64,000 nt of DNA from Pseudonocardiales bacterium (GTDB taxonomy: Bacteria; Actinomycetota; Actinomycetes; Mycobacteriales; Pseudonocardiaceae), in assembly GCA_019243635.1 (NCBI GenBank), contig JAFAUB010000008.1:103262-167261 (forward strand), read 5' to 3'. Within the stretch, counting starts at the first letter, position 1. Every line of letters starts with the position of its first letter. The notes beneath the pieces were generated by a model, which was given only the letters and a program-made list of their open reading frames with translations, was not told the origin of the DNA and did no database searches. Of the stretch, positions 34,860 through 43,899 are shown piece by piece. The position numbers and the translations under genes were made by a program.

Positions 34860-35882
34860 GTGCGGCTCGGCGTGCTCGATGTGGGCTCCAACACCGTCCA
34901 CCTGCTGGTGGTGGACGCCCACCACGGCGGCCCCCCGTTGCCCCAGACCTCGGTGAAGTCGGTGCTGAGGTTGGCCGAGCAGATGGACGCCCGCGGGAAG
35001 ATCACCCGCGAGGGTGCGGACCACGTGATCCGCACCGTGCGCGAGGCCGTCGCGTCGGCGGCCGCGATGGGCTGCGAGGACCTGATGGCCTTCGCCACCT
35101 CAGCGATGCGCGATGCCTCGAACTCCGTCGCGGTGCTGAACCGGGTTCATGCCGAGACCGGGGTCACGCTCGACGTCCTGTCCGGCGAGGAGGAGGCCAT
35201 CCTCACGTTCCTCGCGGTCCGCCGCTGGTGTGGCTGGTCGGCCGGTCGGCTGCTCATGGTGGACGTCGGCGGGGGATCACTGGAGATCGCCAGTGGGGTG
35301 AACGAGGAACCTGATGTGGCGGTGTCCCTGCCGCTGGGCGCCGGCCGGCTCACCCGGTCCTGGCTGGCAAACGACCCGCCTCGCAGCCGTGAGCTGGAAA
35401 CCCTGCGCGAGCACGTCGTCGAGCAGCTCGTGGAGCCGACGCGCAAGTTGCGTACGGCCGGCGCTCCGGACCGGGTAGTGGGCACGTCGAAGACCATCCG
35501 GTCACTGGCCCGGCTCAGCGGTGCCGCGCCATCCTCGGCGGGTCCTCGGGTTCGGCGTACGCTCACCGATGCCGGCCTGCGCCAGGTGATCGCCTTCATC
35601 TCCCGGATGAGCGCCGAGGACCTCGCCGAGCTGGAAGGGGTCAGCGCCAGCCGGTCCCACCAGCTCGTCGCCGGAGCGCTGGTGGTCCAGGCCACGATGC
35701 ACGCCCTGGACGTCGATGAGATGGATCTTTGTCCGTGGGCGTTACGAGAGGGTGTGATTCTGCGGAGGTTGGACTGGTTGGATGGAATCGACCGGATGGC
35801 GCAGCCAGGGCGCCGTCCACCTCGACGGACTAGACGCAAGGCGGGCCCAGAGTGCACGCTGAGAGATCATGAGGCGCAGTAG
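34860..35882 (+). CDS. Ppx/GppA-family exopolyphosphatase
   Basis: 340 residues. Motifs of the actin-like ASKHA fold are VLDVGSNTVHLLVVDA, MAFATSAMRDASN, and MVDVGGGSLEIASG. It should degrade polyphosphate or pppGpp, which fits its place next to the phosphate-responsive senX3-regX3 pair. The GTG at 34860 matches the usual family start (M)RLGVLDVGSN; an in-frame extension upstream overlaps regX3 and is rejected. Its 3' end overlaps the next gene by 14 bp, and the last about 30 residues are basic. Confidence 0.92.
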   Translation: MRLGVLDVGSNTVHLLVVDAHHGGPPLPQTSVKSVLRLAEQMDARGKITREGADHVIRTVREAVASAAAMGCEDLMAFATSAMRDASNSVAVLNRVHAETGVTLDVLSGEEEAILTFLAVRRWCGWSAGRLLMVDVGGGSLEIASGVNEEPDVAVSLPLGAGRLTRSWLANDPPRSRELETLREHVVEQLVEPTRKLRTAGAPDRVVGTSKTIRSLARLSGAAPSSAGPRVRRTLTDAGLRQVIAFISRMSAEDLAELEGVSASRSHQLVAGALVVQATMHALDVDEMDLCPWALREGVILRRLDWLDGIDRMAQPGRRPPRRTRRKAGPECTLRDHEAQ

Positions 35883-36630
35883 CGAGCCCGAGGAGCGGGC
35901 TCAGTTCACCGTAGCTGAGCTGCTGGCCCGATACGGCGAGGCGCCCCCGCCCCCCGGGCGGCGGCACCGCCGGGCCGCCGAGGACCCGGACCCGCCGGTG
36001 GACACCGCCGCGCAGCGGAGTGACTCGACCCCACCCCACCTCAACGGCCGCGCCGGCCAGGGATGGGCCCCGGCGGTAGGTCCCTCGTCGGTAGGCCCCT
36101 CGTCGGTGGTCGCGGGACGAGTGCCGGTCACGTCACCGCCGGTCGCCGAGCGAGCGCCGGTCACGCTGCCGCCGGCCCACGGGCGAGCGCCGGTCACGCC
36201 ACCGCCGGTCCCCGGGCGAGCACCACTGCGCGGGACCGCGCTGTTCGACGGCTCGGTCACCGACCGGTTACCGCGGCTCGACCCGGCGCCCGTGAGCACC
36301 GCCACTCGGGCCGTTCCTGAACCGAGCGAGAACACCACCGATGAGGCCCCGGAGCAGGAGCCCGGCTCCCCGTTGTGGGAGTGGGCCGTGATGATGAGCC
36401 AGATCGGGATCGGCGTCGTCGGTGGTGCCGCGCTGTGGCTGATCTGCGAGTGGCTCTGGCAGCGGATCCCGGTGCTGGCGCTGGTCGTCGCCCTGGCTGT
36501 GATCACCGGACTGGTCTGGGTGGTACGTCGGGTTCGGCGCGCCGAGGACCTGCAGACGACGGTGATCGCGGTGCTCGTCGGCCTGTTCGTCACGGTGTCC
36601 CCGGCGGCACTGCTGCTCGTCGGCCGATAG
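35869..36630 (+). CDS. Proline-rich membrane protein (Rv0497-like position)
   Basis: 253 residues. A conserved-looking N-terminus FTVAELLARYG is followed by about 130 residues of Pro/Ala/Ser/Arg-rich sequence with imperfect repeats of the form RAPVTxPPV (about residues 85-120). The C-terminal third has three hydrophobic helices (IGIGVVGGAALWLICEWLW, LALVVALAVITGLVWVV, VIAVLVGLFVTVSPAALLL). Position and layout match the conserved membrane protein after ppx in Mycobacterium. The function is unknown. Confidence 0.85.
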   Translation: MRRSSEPEERAQFTVAELLARYGEAPPPPGRRHRRAAEDPDPPVDTAAQRSDSTPPHLNGRAGQGWAPAVGPSSVGPSSVVAGRVPVTSPPVAERAPVTLPPAHGRAPVTPPPVPGRAPLRGTALFDGSVTDRLPRLDPAPVSTATRAVPEPSENTTDEAPEQEPGSPLWEWAVMMSQIGIGVVGGAALWLICEWLWQRIPVLALVVALAVITGLVWVVRRVRRAEDLQTTVIAVLVGLFVTVSPAALLLVGR

Positions 36631-36639
36631 CCGGTACCT

Positions 36640-37431
36640 GTGGTCTTTGAGCTGGCCGGTTCGATCCGGGTTGCGCTGTCCACCGCCTCGGTGTGGCCCG
36701 AACCGATCTCCGCAGCCTTCGAGCTGGCCGCCGAACTCGGCTACGACGGCGTCGAGGTGCTGGTGTGGGGCGACCCGGTCAGCCAGGACCCCACCGCCCT
36801 CGCGGCGTTGGCGACTCACCACCGGATGCCGGTGCTCGCCCTGCACGCTCCCTGCCTGCTGATCACCCAGCGGGTGTGGGGGTCGGATCCGGTAGCTCGG
36901 CTGGACCGCACCGTGCAGACGGCCACTGAGCTGGGCGCCCGCGTCGTGGTGGTACATCCCCCGTTCCGCTGGCAGCGGGACTACGCCACGGGCTTCGCTG
37001 CACAGATCGCCGCGCTGGAGGACTCCCGGGGACTCACGATCGCGGTGGAGAACATGTTCCCGATGCGCCGGGGCCGGTTGGCGGTCTCCAGCTATGTGCC
37101 CTCACCGGACCCGACCGACGTCGGGTACTCCCACTACACGCTGGACCTCTCGCATACCGCCGCAGCCGGCGTCGACGCGGTGGCGATGGCGCAGCGGATG
37201 GGGTCGGCCTTGGCGCACCTTCATCTGACCGACGGCAGCGGCGCCCCCCGCGACGAGCACCTGGTGCCTGGTCAGGGCAGCCAGCCCTGCGCCGAGGTGT
37301 GCCGGGCGCTGGTGGACCGCAGGTTCACCGGGACCGTGGTGCTCGAGGTGAGCACTCGCCGCGCCCGTACCCGCCTGGAGCGTCGCGCCGTCCTGAGCCA
37401 GGCGCTCCTCTTCGCGCGCCTCCACCTGTGA
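36640..37431 (+). CDS. Sugar phosphate isomerase/epimerase-like TIM barrel protein
   Basis: 263 residues of the xylose isomerase-like/AP endonuclease 2 superfamily. Barrel motifs visible are ELGYDGVEVLVWGDPV, VVVVHPPFRWQ, IAVENMFPM (metal Glu), YTLDLSHTAAAG (metal Asp/His), LAHLHLTDG and TVVLEVSTR. It follows the membrane protein after 9 bp, as in mycobacteria (Rv0498 position). The substrate is not known. GTG start. Confidence 0.88.
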   Translation: MVFELAGSIRVALSTASVWPEPISAAFELAAELGYDGVEVLVWGDPVSQDPTALAALATHHRMPVLALHAPCLLITQRVWGSDPVARLDRTVQTATELGARVVVVHPPFRWQRDYATGFAAQIAALEDSRGLTIAVENMFPMRRGRLAVSSYVPSPDPTDVGYSHYTLDLSHTAAAGVDAVAMAQRMGSALAHLHLTDGSGAPRDEHLVPGQGSQPCAEVCRALVDRRFTGTVVLEVSTRRARTRLERRAVLSQALLFARLHL

Positions 37432-37548
37432 TCCCTCCACCTGTGATCGAACCCACTACGAGTCACTAGGCTGAACGGGCGTATGGTGTGTGCTGCTCCG
37501 CAGCGGATATGTCACTACTGGTGAGTCGAAGGAGAGCGAAAGCTCGTC

Positions 37549-37746
37549 ATGAGCACAGTCATCGTCATCGAGGTCATCGCCGCCATCCTCGTCCTCGCGG
37601 CTGTCGTGCGCTACGCGGTGCGGGACACCCGGCGACGTAGCACCGCCGGCCCGCGGCAACAACCCGCGTCTGAGAACACCGGCGAGGCACCGACGGGCGA
37701 GCGCGAGGTCGAGCAGCCCCTGAGCGAGGTCGCGGACCGGACCTGA
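37549..37746 (+). CDS. Small single-pass membrane protein
   Basis: 65 residues: an N-terminal membrane helix (VIVIEVIAAILVLAAVVRYAV) and a polar tail rich in Arg, Glu, Gln and Pro. AAGGAGAGCG lies 8 bp upstream of the ATG. No domain is recognised. It is located between the isomerase and the convergent hydantoinase gene. Confidence 0.6.
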   Translation: MSTVIVIEVIAAILVLAAVVRYAVRDTRRRSTAGPRQQPASENTGEAPTGEREVEQPLSEVADRT

Positions 37747-37810
37747 CGACCATCACCTTGGGCTCGAACGGACGACGTGCCTGCGGCGCGCCGCACACAA
37801 TCCGGCCAGA

Positions 37811-39778
37811 TCAGCTGGGTAGGTGCACCACCAGGTTGCCCACGTCGTCCACCACGGCGACCTCGCGGGTCGCGAGCAACGTGGTGGTGTCCTGCTGTTC
37901 GACCAGCGCGGGGCCGCTGACCTCGTCGCCGGCCACCAGCCCCGCTCGGGAGACCACCCGTGCCCGCACGGTCCGGCCCGTGACGCCGATCTCGCGAACC
38001 CGTTCCGGAGCGGGCTCCCCTTGGTCCCAGTCAGCCGGTGGCCGCGGCAGGATCGGGTCACCCGAAGCCACCACCCGCAGCGTGACGATCCTGACGGGCT
38101 CGTCGGGGATGGCGTACCCGTAGGCCTCCCGGTGCGCGTGATGCAGCAAGCTCGCCATGTCCGCTCCGGCTTCGGCGACGATCCGCAGCTCGTGGGACTG
38201 GCCAGCGTAACGGGCATCGGCCAGGCGGGACAGCGTGACCTCCCCCGACACCCCCTGGCGCTCCAGCTCCTCGCGGGCCTGCGCCTCCAGCGCCCGCCAG
38301 GCGGCGGTGAGGTCGTCCTCGGCCCACGCCATCACCGTCCGGGACGCCTCATAGCGGGCCGGCGCGAGCAGCAGGCCCAGCGCGCTGAGCACTCCCGGCG
38401 CCGGTGGCACCACCACCGCGCGGCAGCCCAGCTCGCGGGCCAGCGCAGTCGCGTGCAGCGGGCCGGCACCACCGTAGGCGACCAGCGCCAACCCCGCCGG
38501 GTCGACGCCGCGCTCGGTGCTGACCTTGCGCAGGGCGCGAGCCATCGTGGCCCGCACCACCGCGAGGATCCCGGCCGCCCCACCGGCCGGCTCCGGTATC
38601 GCGTCGACGGCGCGCGCGGCCGCCTCGACGTCCAGCCGCAGCCCCCCGCCCAGCTCCCGATCCGGGTCGAGGTGGCCGAGCACGCAGTGCGCGTCGGTGA
38701 CCGTCGGCTCGGTGCCGCCCAACCCGTAGCAGGCTGAGCCGGGGTCGGCGCCAGCCGAGCGTGGGCCGACCCGCAGCGCACCGCCGGCGTCGACCCAGGC
38801 GATTGACCCGCCGCCCGCGCCCACCGTGTGGATCGCGACCGCCGGGGTGCGAAACGGCAACCCGGCGATCCGCGCGGAGCTCGACACCTCCGGCCGGCCA
38901 TCCCTGATCAGGCACACATCGGTGGAGGTGCCACCCATGTCGAAGGCGATCGCGTCCTGGAAGCCGGCGTGGCCCGCCACCGCACCCGCCGCGACGACCC
39001 CGGCCGCAGGCCCGGACAGCAACGTGTGCACCGGGGCGACCGCCACGAAATCGACACCCGCGGTGCCGCCCCCCGAGGTCATCACAGTGATCGTCGGACC
39101 GGGCAACCGGGCCGTCAGGGTGGACAGGTAGCGGCGCATCACGGGCGCGACAGCGGCGTTGAGCACGCACGTCGAGGCCCGCTCGAACTCGCGGAACTCC
39201 GGCAGCAACGCGCTGGACCGGGTGATCGGCACGTCGAGCCCGGCCAACGCGTCGCACAGGCGCCGCTCGTGCTCCTCGCCCGCATAGCTGAACAGCAGGC
39301 TCACCGCCACCGACTCCGGCTCCAGGCGCCGCACCCGGCGCACCACCCGGTCGATCTCCTCATCGGTCAGCGCAATGATCTCCCTGCCCTGCGGGCTGGT
39401 CCGCTCGCGGACGGTCACCACCATCTCGTGCGGCACGAGCGGCTCGGGGCGGGTGACGGTCAGGTCGTAGAGCGCGGGTCGGTCCTGCCGGGCGATCTGC
39501 AGCACATCCGCGAACCCGTCGGTGGTCACCAGGACGGTCCGGGCAAGCGAGCGTTGCAGCACTGCGTTGGTGGCGGTGGTGGTGCCGTGCGGCAGCAGCC
39601 GCAACGCCGCGCCGGGCCACGCCTGTGCCACCCCCCGCTGGACACCGACGGACTGGTTGTCAGGGGTGGTCGGCACCTTCACCGCCCGGGGCCGGTGCCC
39701 GGGAGCATGCACCACGACATCGGTGAACGTGCCACCGACATCGACCCCGGCACACGCCCCGGCAGGTTCGGCCATCAC
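37811..39778 (-). CDS. hyuA: Hydantoinase/oxoprolinase A-type protein (HyuA)
   Basis: 655 residues. The N-terminal ATP-binding part shows GVDVGGTFTDVVVHAPG and PHGTTTATNAVLQR; the central domain has AIAFDMGGTSTDVCLI and VGAGGGSIAWVDAGGALRVGP in parts, as in N-methylhydantoinase A and 5-oxoprolinase. It should hydrolyse a cyclic amide in an ATP-dependent manner. The usual partner subunit HyuB is not adjacent, so it is either a solo enzyme or its partner is elsewhere. GGGGAGGA precedes the tandem ATG codons. Confidence 0.9.
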   Translation of the reverse strand: MMAEPAGACAGVDVGGTFTDVVVHAPGHRPRAVKVPTTPDNQSVGVQRGVAQAWPGAALRLLPHGTTTATNAVLQRSLARTVLVTTDGFADVLQIARQDRPALYDLTVTRPEPLVPHEMVVTVRERTSPQGREIIALTDEEIDRVVRRVRRLEPESVAVSLLFSYAGEEHERRLCDALAGLDVPITRSSALLPEFREFERASTCVLNAAVAPVMRRYLSTLTARLPGPTITVMTSGGGTAGVDFVAVAPVHTLLSGPAAGVVAAGAVAGHAGFQDAIAFDMGGTSTDVCLIRDGRPEVSSSARIAGLPFRTPAVAIHTVGAGGGSIAWVDAGGALRVGPRSAGADPGSACYGLGGTEPTVTDAHCVLGHLDPDRELGGGLRLDVEAAARAVDAIPEPAGGAAGILAVVRATMARALRKVSTERGVDPAGLALVAYGGAGPLHATALARELGCRAVVVPPAPGVLSALGLLLAPARYEASRTVMAWAEDDLTAAWRALEAQAREELERQGVSGEVTLSRLADARYAGQSHELRIVAEAGADMASLLHHAHREAYGYAIPDEPVRIVTLRVVASGDPILPRPPADWDQGEPAPERVREIGVTGRTVRARVVSRAGLVAGDEVSGPALVEQQDTTTLLATREVAVVDDVGNLVVHLPS

Positions 39779-40060
39779 CGCGTCCTCCCCTTACTCACCA
39801 CCCGGTTGCTCACCACCGGTGTCGCCTCCGCCGGCCAGCCCGGCACCCGCACGAGCCGCGGCGTCGAGGAGGCCCGCGCGGGGATCAGCCTCGTCTCCGA
39901 CCGGGCACACCACAGTCCACCAACCCCTCATCCTCGCCGCCCCGCTTTTCTGACGCCGGCCGGGTGCCGGCTAAGGTGCCGCTCGGTGAGCTGGTGCGTT
40001 CGCGACGCCGGCCGCCGCGTCCCCACCCGCCCCGCCACATCCAGGGAGCCCGAACTCACC

Positions 40061-41266
40061 ATGACGCTGGAGCAGACCCTGCGCCATCTGGCCGCCCGGG
40101 GCCGTCCGCTGCGCCTGATCGCCACCGGTGGAGGCACGGGGGGGCACACCTATCCGGCGATCACCACGATCCGGGCCGCCCGGGAGCTTCTGGACGATGC
40201 GGGGGTGGGGCTTGAGGCACTCTACGTGGGCTCGGCCAGGGGGCTGGAGGCCCGCGTCGCCGAGCAGGAGGCGCTGCCCTTTCAGGCGGTGTCCACCGGC
40301 AAGCTGCGACGCTCCGCGAACCCGTTACGGATGATCTCCGCAACGAACCTGCGCGACGTCGGACGGCTGGCCCAGGGGCTGGTGCAGGCCCGTCGGGTGG
40401 TGCGCGCGTTCGGGCCCGATGTGGTGCTGTCCACCGGGGGATATGTGGCGGTCCCGGTCGGGCTGGCCGCCAGGGCGGTCGACGTTCCGCTGCTGATGCA
40501 CGAACAGACCACCCGGCTGGGCCTGGCGAACCGGTTGCTGGCGCGCCGCGCGTGCGTGATCGCGGTGTCCTCGCCCACATCCGTGGAGCTTCTGCCGGCG
40601 GCGGCGCGAGGACGAGCCGTGGTCACGGGCAACCCGATCCGGGCTGAGCTGCTCACCGGCGACGGCGCCCGGGGCGTCGAAGCGCTGGGCTGGACCGGCT
40701 GGGACGCCGCCCTGCCCACCGTCTACGTCACGGGTGGGGCGCAGGGCAGCGTGCAGGTCAACCGCCTCGTCGAGGCGGTACTCGAGGCGGTGCTGCGGCG
40801 GGCGAACGTGGTGCACCAGTGCGGTTCCAGCTCGCTGCCCGAGCTGCTGCGCCGCGCCGAGCAGCTCCCCACCGACCTGGTCGGCCGCTACCGGGTGGTC
40901 GAGTTCCTCGACCCGGAGCTGCCCGACGTGCTGGCCCTCGCTGATGTGGTGGTGTCCCGCTCCGGTGCCGGCACGCTGGCCGAGCTGACCGCGCTGGGTA
41001 AGCCCTCGGTGCTCATCCCGCTGATCCCGACCGGCGGCAACGAGCAGGAACACAACGCCCGCTACCTCCAGCAGGCCGGAGCGGCCCATGCCCTGCTCGG
41101 AGAGCGCCCCACCCCGCAGGATCTTCATCGAGCCCTCGACGGCCTGATCGGCGACCCCGCACTGCGGGCGCGGATGGCCGCCCAGGCGGCCCGGCTCGGC
41201 CGCCCAGGCGCCGCCCGCGACCTCGCCGCCGTCCTGCTCGATCTCGCAACCTCCCGCCCCATCTGA
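40061..41266 (+). CDS. MurG-like GT28 glycosyltransferase
   Basis: 401 residues. The MurG signature GGTGGHTYPAI occurs at about residues 25-35, then GTGKL-like STGKLRRS, STGGYVAVPVGLAA, MHEQTTRLGLANRLLA, VTGGAQGS and SRSGAGTLAEL with GGNEQEHNA for UDP-GlcNAc binding. MurG adds GlcNAc to lipid I. The gene is outside a division/cell-wall cluster and is longer than usual at the N-terminus, so it may be a second, specialised copy. The frame upstream to 38828 is antisense to hyuA and is rejected. Confidence 0.85.
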   Translation: MTLEQTLRHLAARGRPLRLIATGGGTGGHTYPAITTIRAARELLDDAGVGLEALYVGSARGLEARVAEQEALPFQAVSTGKLRRSANPLRMISATNLRDVGRLAQGLVQARRVVRAFGPDVVLSTGGYVAVPVGLAARAVDVPLLMHEQTTRLGLANRLLARRACVIAVSSPTSVELLPAAARGRAVVTGNPIRAELLTGDGARGVEALGWTGWDAALPTVYVTGGAQGSVQVNRLVEAVLEAVLRRANVVHQCGSSSLPELLRRAEQLPTDLVGRYRVVEFLDPELPDVLALADVVVSRSGAGTLAELTALGKPSVLIPLIPTGGNEQEHNARYLQQAGAAHALLGERPTPQDLHRALDGLIGDPALRARMAAQAARLGRPGAARDLAAVLLDLATSRPI

Positions 41267-41492
41267 CCCCCACCCGCCCGCGCGGGGTCTCATGGATGCT
41301 TGCGCACCTCCTCCTGCCTGCAGCGGGTTTCGAGGCGCGCTTGACTCGGTCAGGGGGGATGCGCGGGCATTCGCGTCAGGCGGTGGTCGCCGGCCACGCA
41401 TCCGGTCGACGTTCGGTCAGCCGTAACCAGGTCACCTGCATCGGTGCGCGGCAGCTCAGGGCGGACCTCGCCGGGCGGGGTACGGCCGGCGG

Positions 41493-42293
41493 CTACGGCT
41501 CCGGCCGACCGCCGGCCGAGCAGCCCCGCACAGGTTCCAGCTCCTGGCGGCCAGCCGGACCCCGGCCCTGGGTGCATCGAGACCCGAGTAACCGAGGCCC
41601 CCAGCAATCCAGGCACAGCGCTACCGCGAGCACGGTAGCGAGAGCTACGCAGTAGCCGGCGACGGTATCGGTGGCGTAATGAATGCGCTCGGCGACGAGA
41701 GAGATCGCGACGCCGACCGCGACCGCGACCGGGACGAGGCCGGCGACCAGGCGCGCGGCGACGCCGCGTGGCCACCGCGCGCCACCGATGAGGATCGCGG
41801 TCACGAAGGCGACCGCGGCGACCACCGTGGTGTGGCCGCTGGGGAAAGTCAGGTGCCCGAAGCGCAGCCGCCCGACAAGCGGCTTGAGGATCAGCTCGGT
41901 GATCGTGACCGCGGTGACGGTGCCGACGAGGGTGAGCAGCACGCCCGACCATCGTCGGGCGGCTGCGCAGGCGCCGGCAACGGCGGCGATGAGAACGGCG
42001 GCCTGCATGGGGTTACCGAGGCTGACCAGAGCCCGGGCGATGCGCTGATCCGAGTTCAGGTGGTTTCTGATCAGCGCATCCAGGCTGCGGTCCAGACGTC
42101 CCGGCATGTCCTGGTCGGCATAGCGCATCCCCAGCACGGCGACCACGATGATCGCCAGCACGACGACGGCCAGCGCGGGACACCGCGCGCGCTGCGCCAG
42201 CAGCGGTCGGTATGCGCTCGGATGAGGGGCCACGGAGCGTACAGCGTAACCGGTTCGGCCCCCTTGTTCCTTCCAGCCTGCGGCGTCCGTCAC
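41493..42293 (-). CDS. PAP2-family membrane phosphatase
   Basis: 266 residues with about six hydrophobic segments. The tripartite phosphatase motif is present: KPLVGRLRFG, TFPSGHTTVV (catalytic His) and ERIHYATDTVAG (nucleophile His/Asp). It likely dephosphorylates a lipid phosphate or diphosphate such as undecaprenyl diphosphate. The first about 30 residues from the GTG are uncertain. The C-terminal 30 residues are polar and low complexity. Confidence 0.87.
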   Translation of the reverse strand: MTDAAGWKEQGGRTGYAVRSVAPHPSAYRPLLAQRARCPALAVVVLAIIVVAVLGMRYADQDMPGRLDRSLDALIRNHLNSDQRIARALVSLGNPMQAAVLIAAVAGACAAARRWSGVLLTLVGTVTAVTITELILKPLVGRLRFGHLTFPSGHTTVVAAVAFVTAILIGGARWPRGVAARLVAGLVPVAVAVGVAISLVAERIHYATDTVAGYCVALATVLAVALCLDCWGPRLLGSRCTQGRGPAGRQELEPVRGCSAGGRPEP

Positions 42294-42502
42294 GTTCAGC
42301 GGGAGTTACCCGCACAGCACCGCCGCAAACGGCCGGATTGGGATAGCGTGGGCCAGGTGGGGGCAGCAGTGAGTCAGCGCCGCTCCGCCCCGACCAGCGC
42401 GCGGGGTACGGGTGCGCGGGATGCCGGCGCGGCGGGGGTCACCAGGGTTGGACCGGCCGGCGCAGGGGGGTGCGCCGAGGAGCCAGCCGCCAGGGAGGGT
42501 TG

Positions 42503-43843
42503 ATGACCACATCGGAGGCTGCGCCGCGGATCGTGGTCGTCGGAGCCGGGTTCGCCGGGTTCCATGCCGCCCGGTGCCTGTCGCGACGCCTGACCGGCGC
42601 CGCGGAGGTCGTCGTGGTCAACTCGACGGACTACTTCCTGTACCTGCCGTTGCTGCCGGAGGTGGCCGCCGGGGTGCTCGATCCTCGGCGGGTGTCGGTG
42701 TCGCTGGCCGCGACGTTGCCGGGGGTGCGGTTGCTCCTGGGTGACGTCGACGTGGTGGACCTGGACGCACGGCGCGTCGGCTACACCGACCCCGAAGGCG
42801 GCCGCCATCACCTGGGATACGACCGGCTGGTGCTCGCTGTGGGCAGTGTGAACAAGCTGTTGCCCATTCCCGGGATAGCCGCATACGCCCACGGGTTCCG
42901 CAGCATCCCCGAGGCGCTCTACCTCCGTGATCACATCACCCGCCAGGTCGAGCTCGCCGCCGCCACCGACGATCCGGGTCAGCGGGCGGCGCGCTGCACG
43001 TTCGTGGTGGTCGGCGCCGGCTACACCGGCACCGAGGTCGCCGCCCAGGGCCCGTTGCTCACCGCGGACCTCGTCGCGGGAAACCGCGAGCCGGCCGGGC
43101 AGCCGATGCGGTGGCTGCTGCTGGACCTGGCCGATCGGGTGCTGCCGGAGCTGGATCCCCGACTGTCCGCGACTGCGGACCGGGCACTGCGCGAGCGGGG
43201 GGTGCGGGTGTTGACCGGCACCTCGGTGGACGAGGCGACCGCTCAGGGGGTGCGGTTGAGCAACGGGGAACTCGTGGCGACCCGGTCGTTGATCTGGTGT
43301 GTCGGCGTGCGTCCCGACCCCCTGGTCGAGGAACTCGGGTTACCGCTGGAAAGGGGCCGTATCGCCGTGGACGACCGGTTGCGCGTGACCGGCCACCCGG
43401 ACGTGTTCGCCTGTGGCGACGCTGCCGCCGTCCCGGACGCCACTCGGCCCGGGCAGCTCACCGCAATGACAGCTCAGCACGCCGTGCGGCAGGGCAGACT
43501 CGCCGCCCGCAATGTCGCCGCGTCCCTCGGGCACGGCCGCCCGGCGGCATACCGACACCGGGACCTGGGGTTCCTCGTCGACCTCGGTGGCCGCGACGCG
43601 GCGGCCAACCCGTTGAACGTGGCGCTGTCAGGGCTGCCGGCCAAGGCGGTAACCCGGGCCTATCACCTGGTCGCGATGCCCGGCAACAGGATCCGCACGG
43701 TGGTCGACTGGGCACTCGACGCCATCCTCCCTCGCCAGAGGGTCCAGCTGGGTCTGGTCCGCGCGCCGGCCGTCCCGCTGGAGACCGCCCGGTCGCCGTG
43801 CGGGGGCGAATCGCGGTCGGTTGCGAAGGTTACCGGCCGGTAA
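42503..43843 (+). CDS. Type II NADH dehydrogenase-like FAD oxidoreductase
   Basis: 446 residues. The N-terminal FAD motif is IVVVGAGFAGFHAARCL, the second nucleotide site is TFVVVGAGYTGTEVAA, and the FAD-binding end is VFACGDAAAVPD. A C-terminal amphipathic region (VVDWALDAILPRQ) would tether it to the membrane. It likely passes electrons from NADH to quinone without proton pumping. AGGGAGGG precedes the ATG. It is divergent from PAP2 and 56 bp upstream of the acyl-CoA dehydrogenase gene. Confidence 0.88.
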   Translation: MTTSEAAPRIVVVGAGFAGFHAARCLSRRLTGAAEVVVVNSTDYFLYLPLLPEVAAGVLDPRRVSVSLAATLPGVRLLLGDVDVVDLDARRVGYTDPEGGRHHLGYDRLVLAVGSVNKLLPIPGIAAYAHGFRSIPEALYLRDHITRQVELAAATDDPGQRAARCTFVVVGAGYTGTEVAAQGPLLTADLVAGNREPAGQPMRWLLLDLADRVLPELDPRLSATADRALRERGVRVLTGTSVDEATAQGVRLSNGELVATRSLIWCVGVRPDPLVEELGLPLERGRIAVDDRLRVTGHPDVFACGDAAAVPDATRPGQLTAMTAQHAVRQGRLAARNVAASLGHGRPAAYRHRDLGFLVDLGGRDAAANPLNVALSGLPAKAVTRAYHLVAMPGNRIRTVVDWALDAILPRQRVQLGLVRAPAVPLETARSPCGGESRSVAKVTGR

Positions 43844-43899
43844 TAGGGTGTTGTTACCGGTGAGTAGATCCGGTGCCACGACGGTGTGGGAGCGAGGAC

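Noticed and set aside
38828..40060. 411-residue N-terminal extension of the MurG-like protein
   Set aside because: It lies antisense to hyuA, has shadow-type composition, and the MurG domain has its own ATG at 40061.
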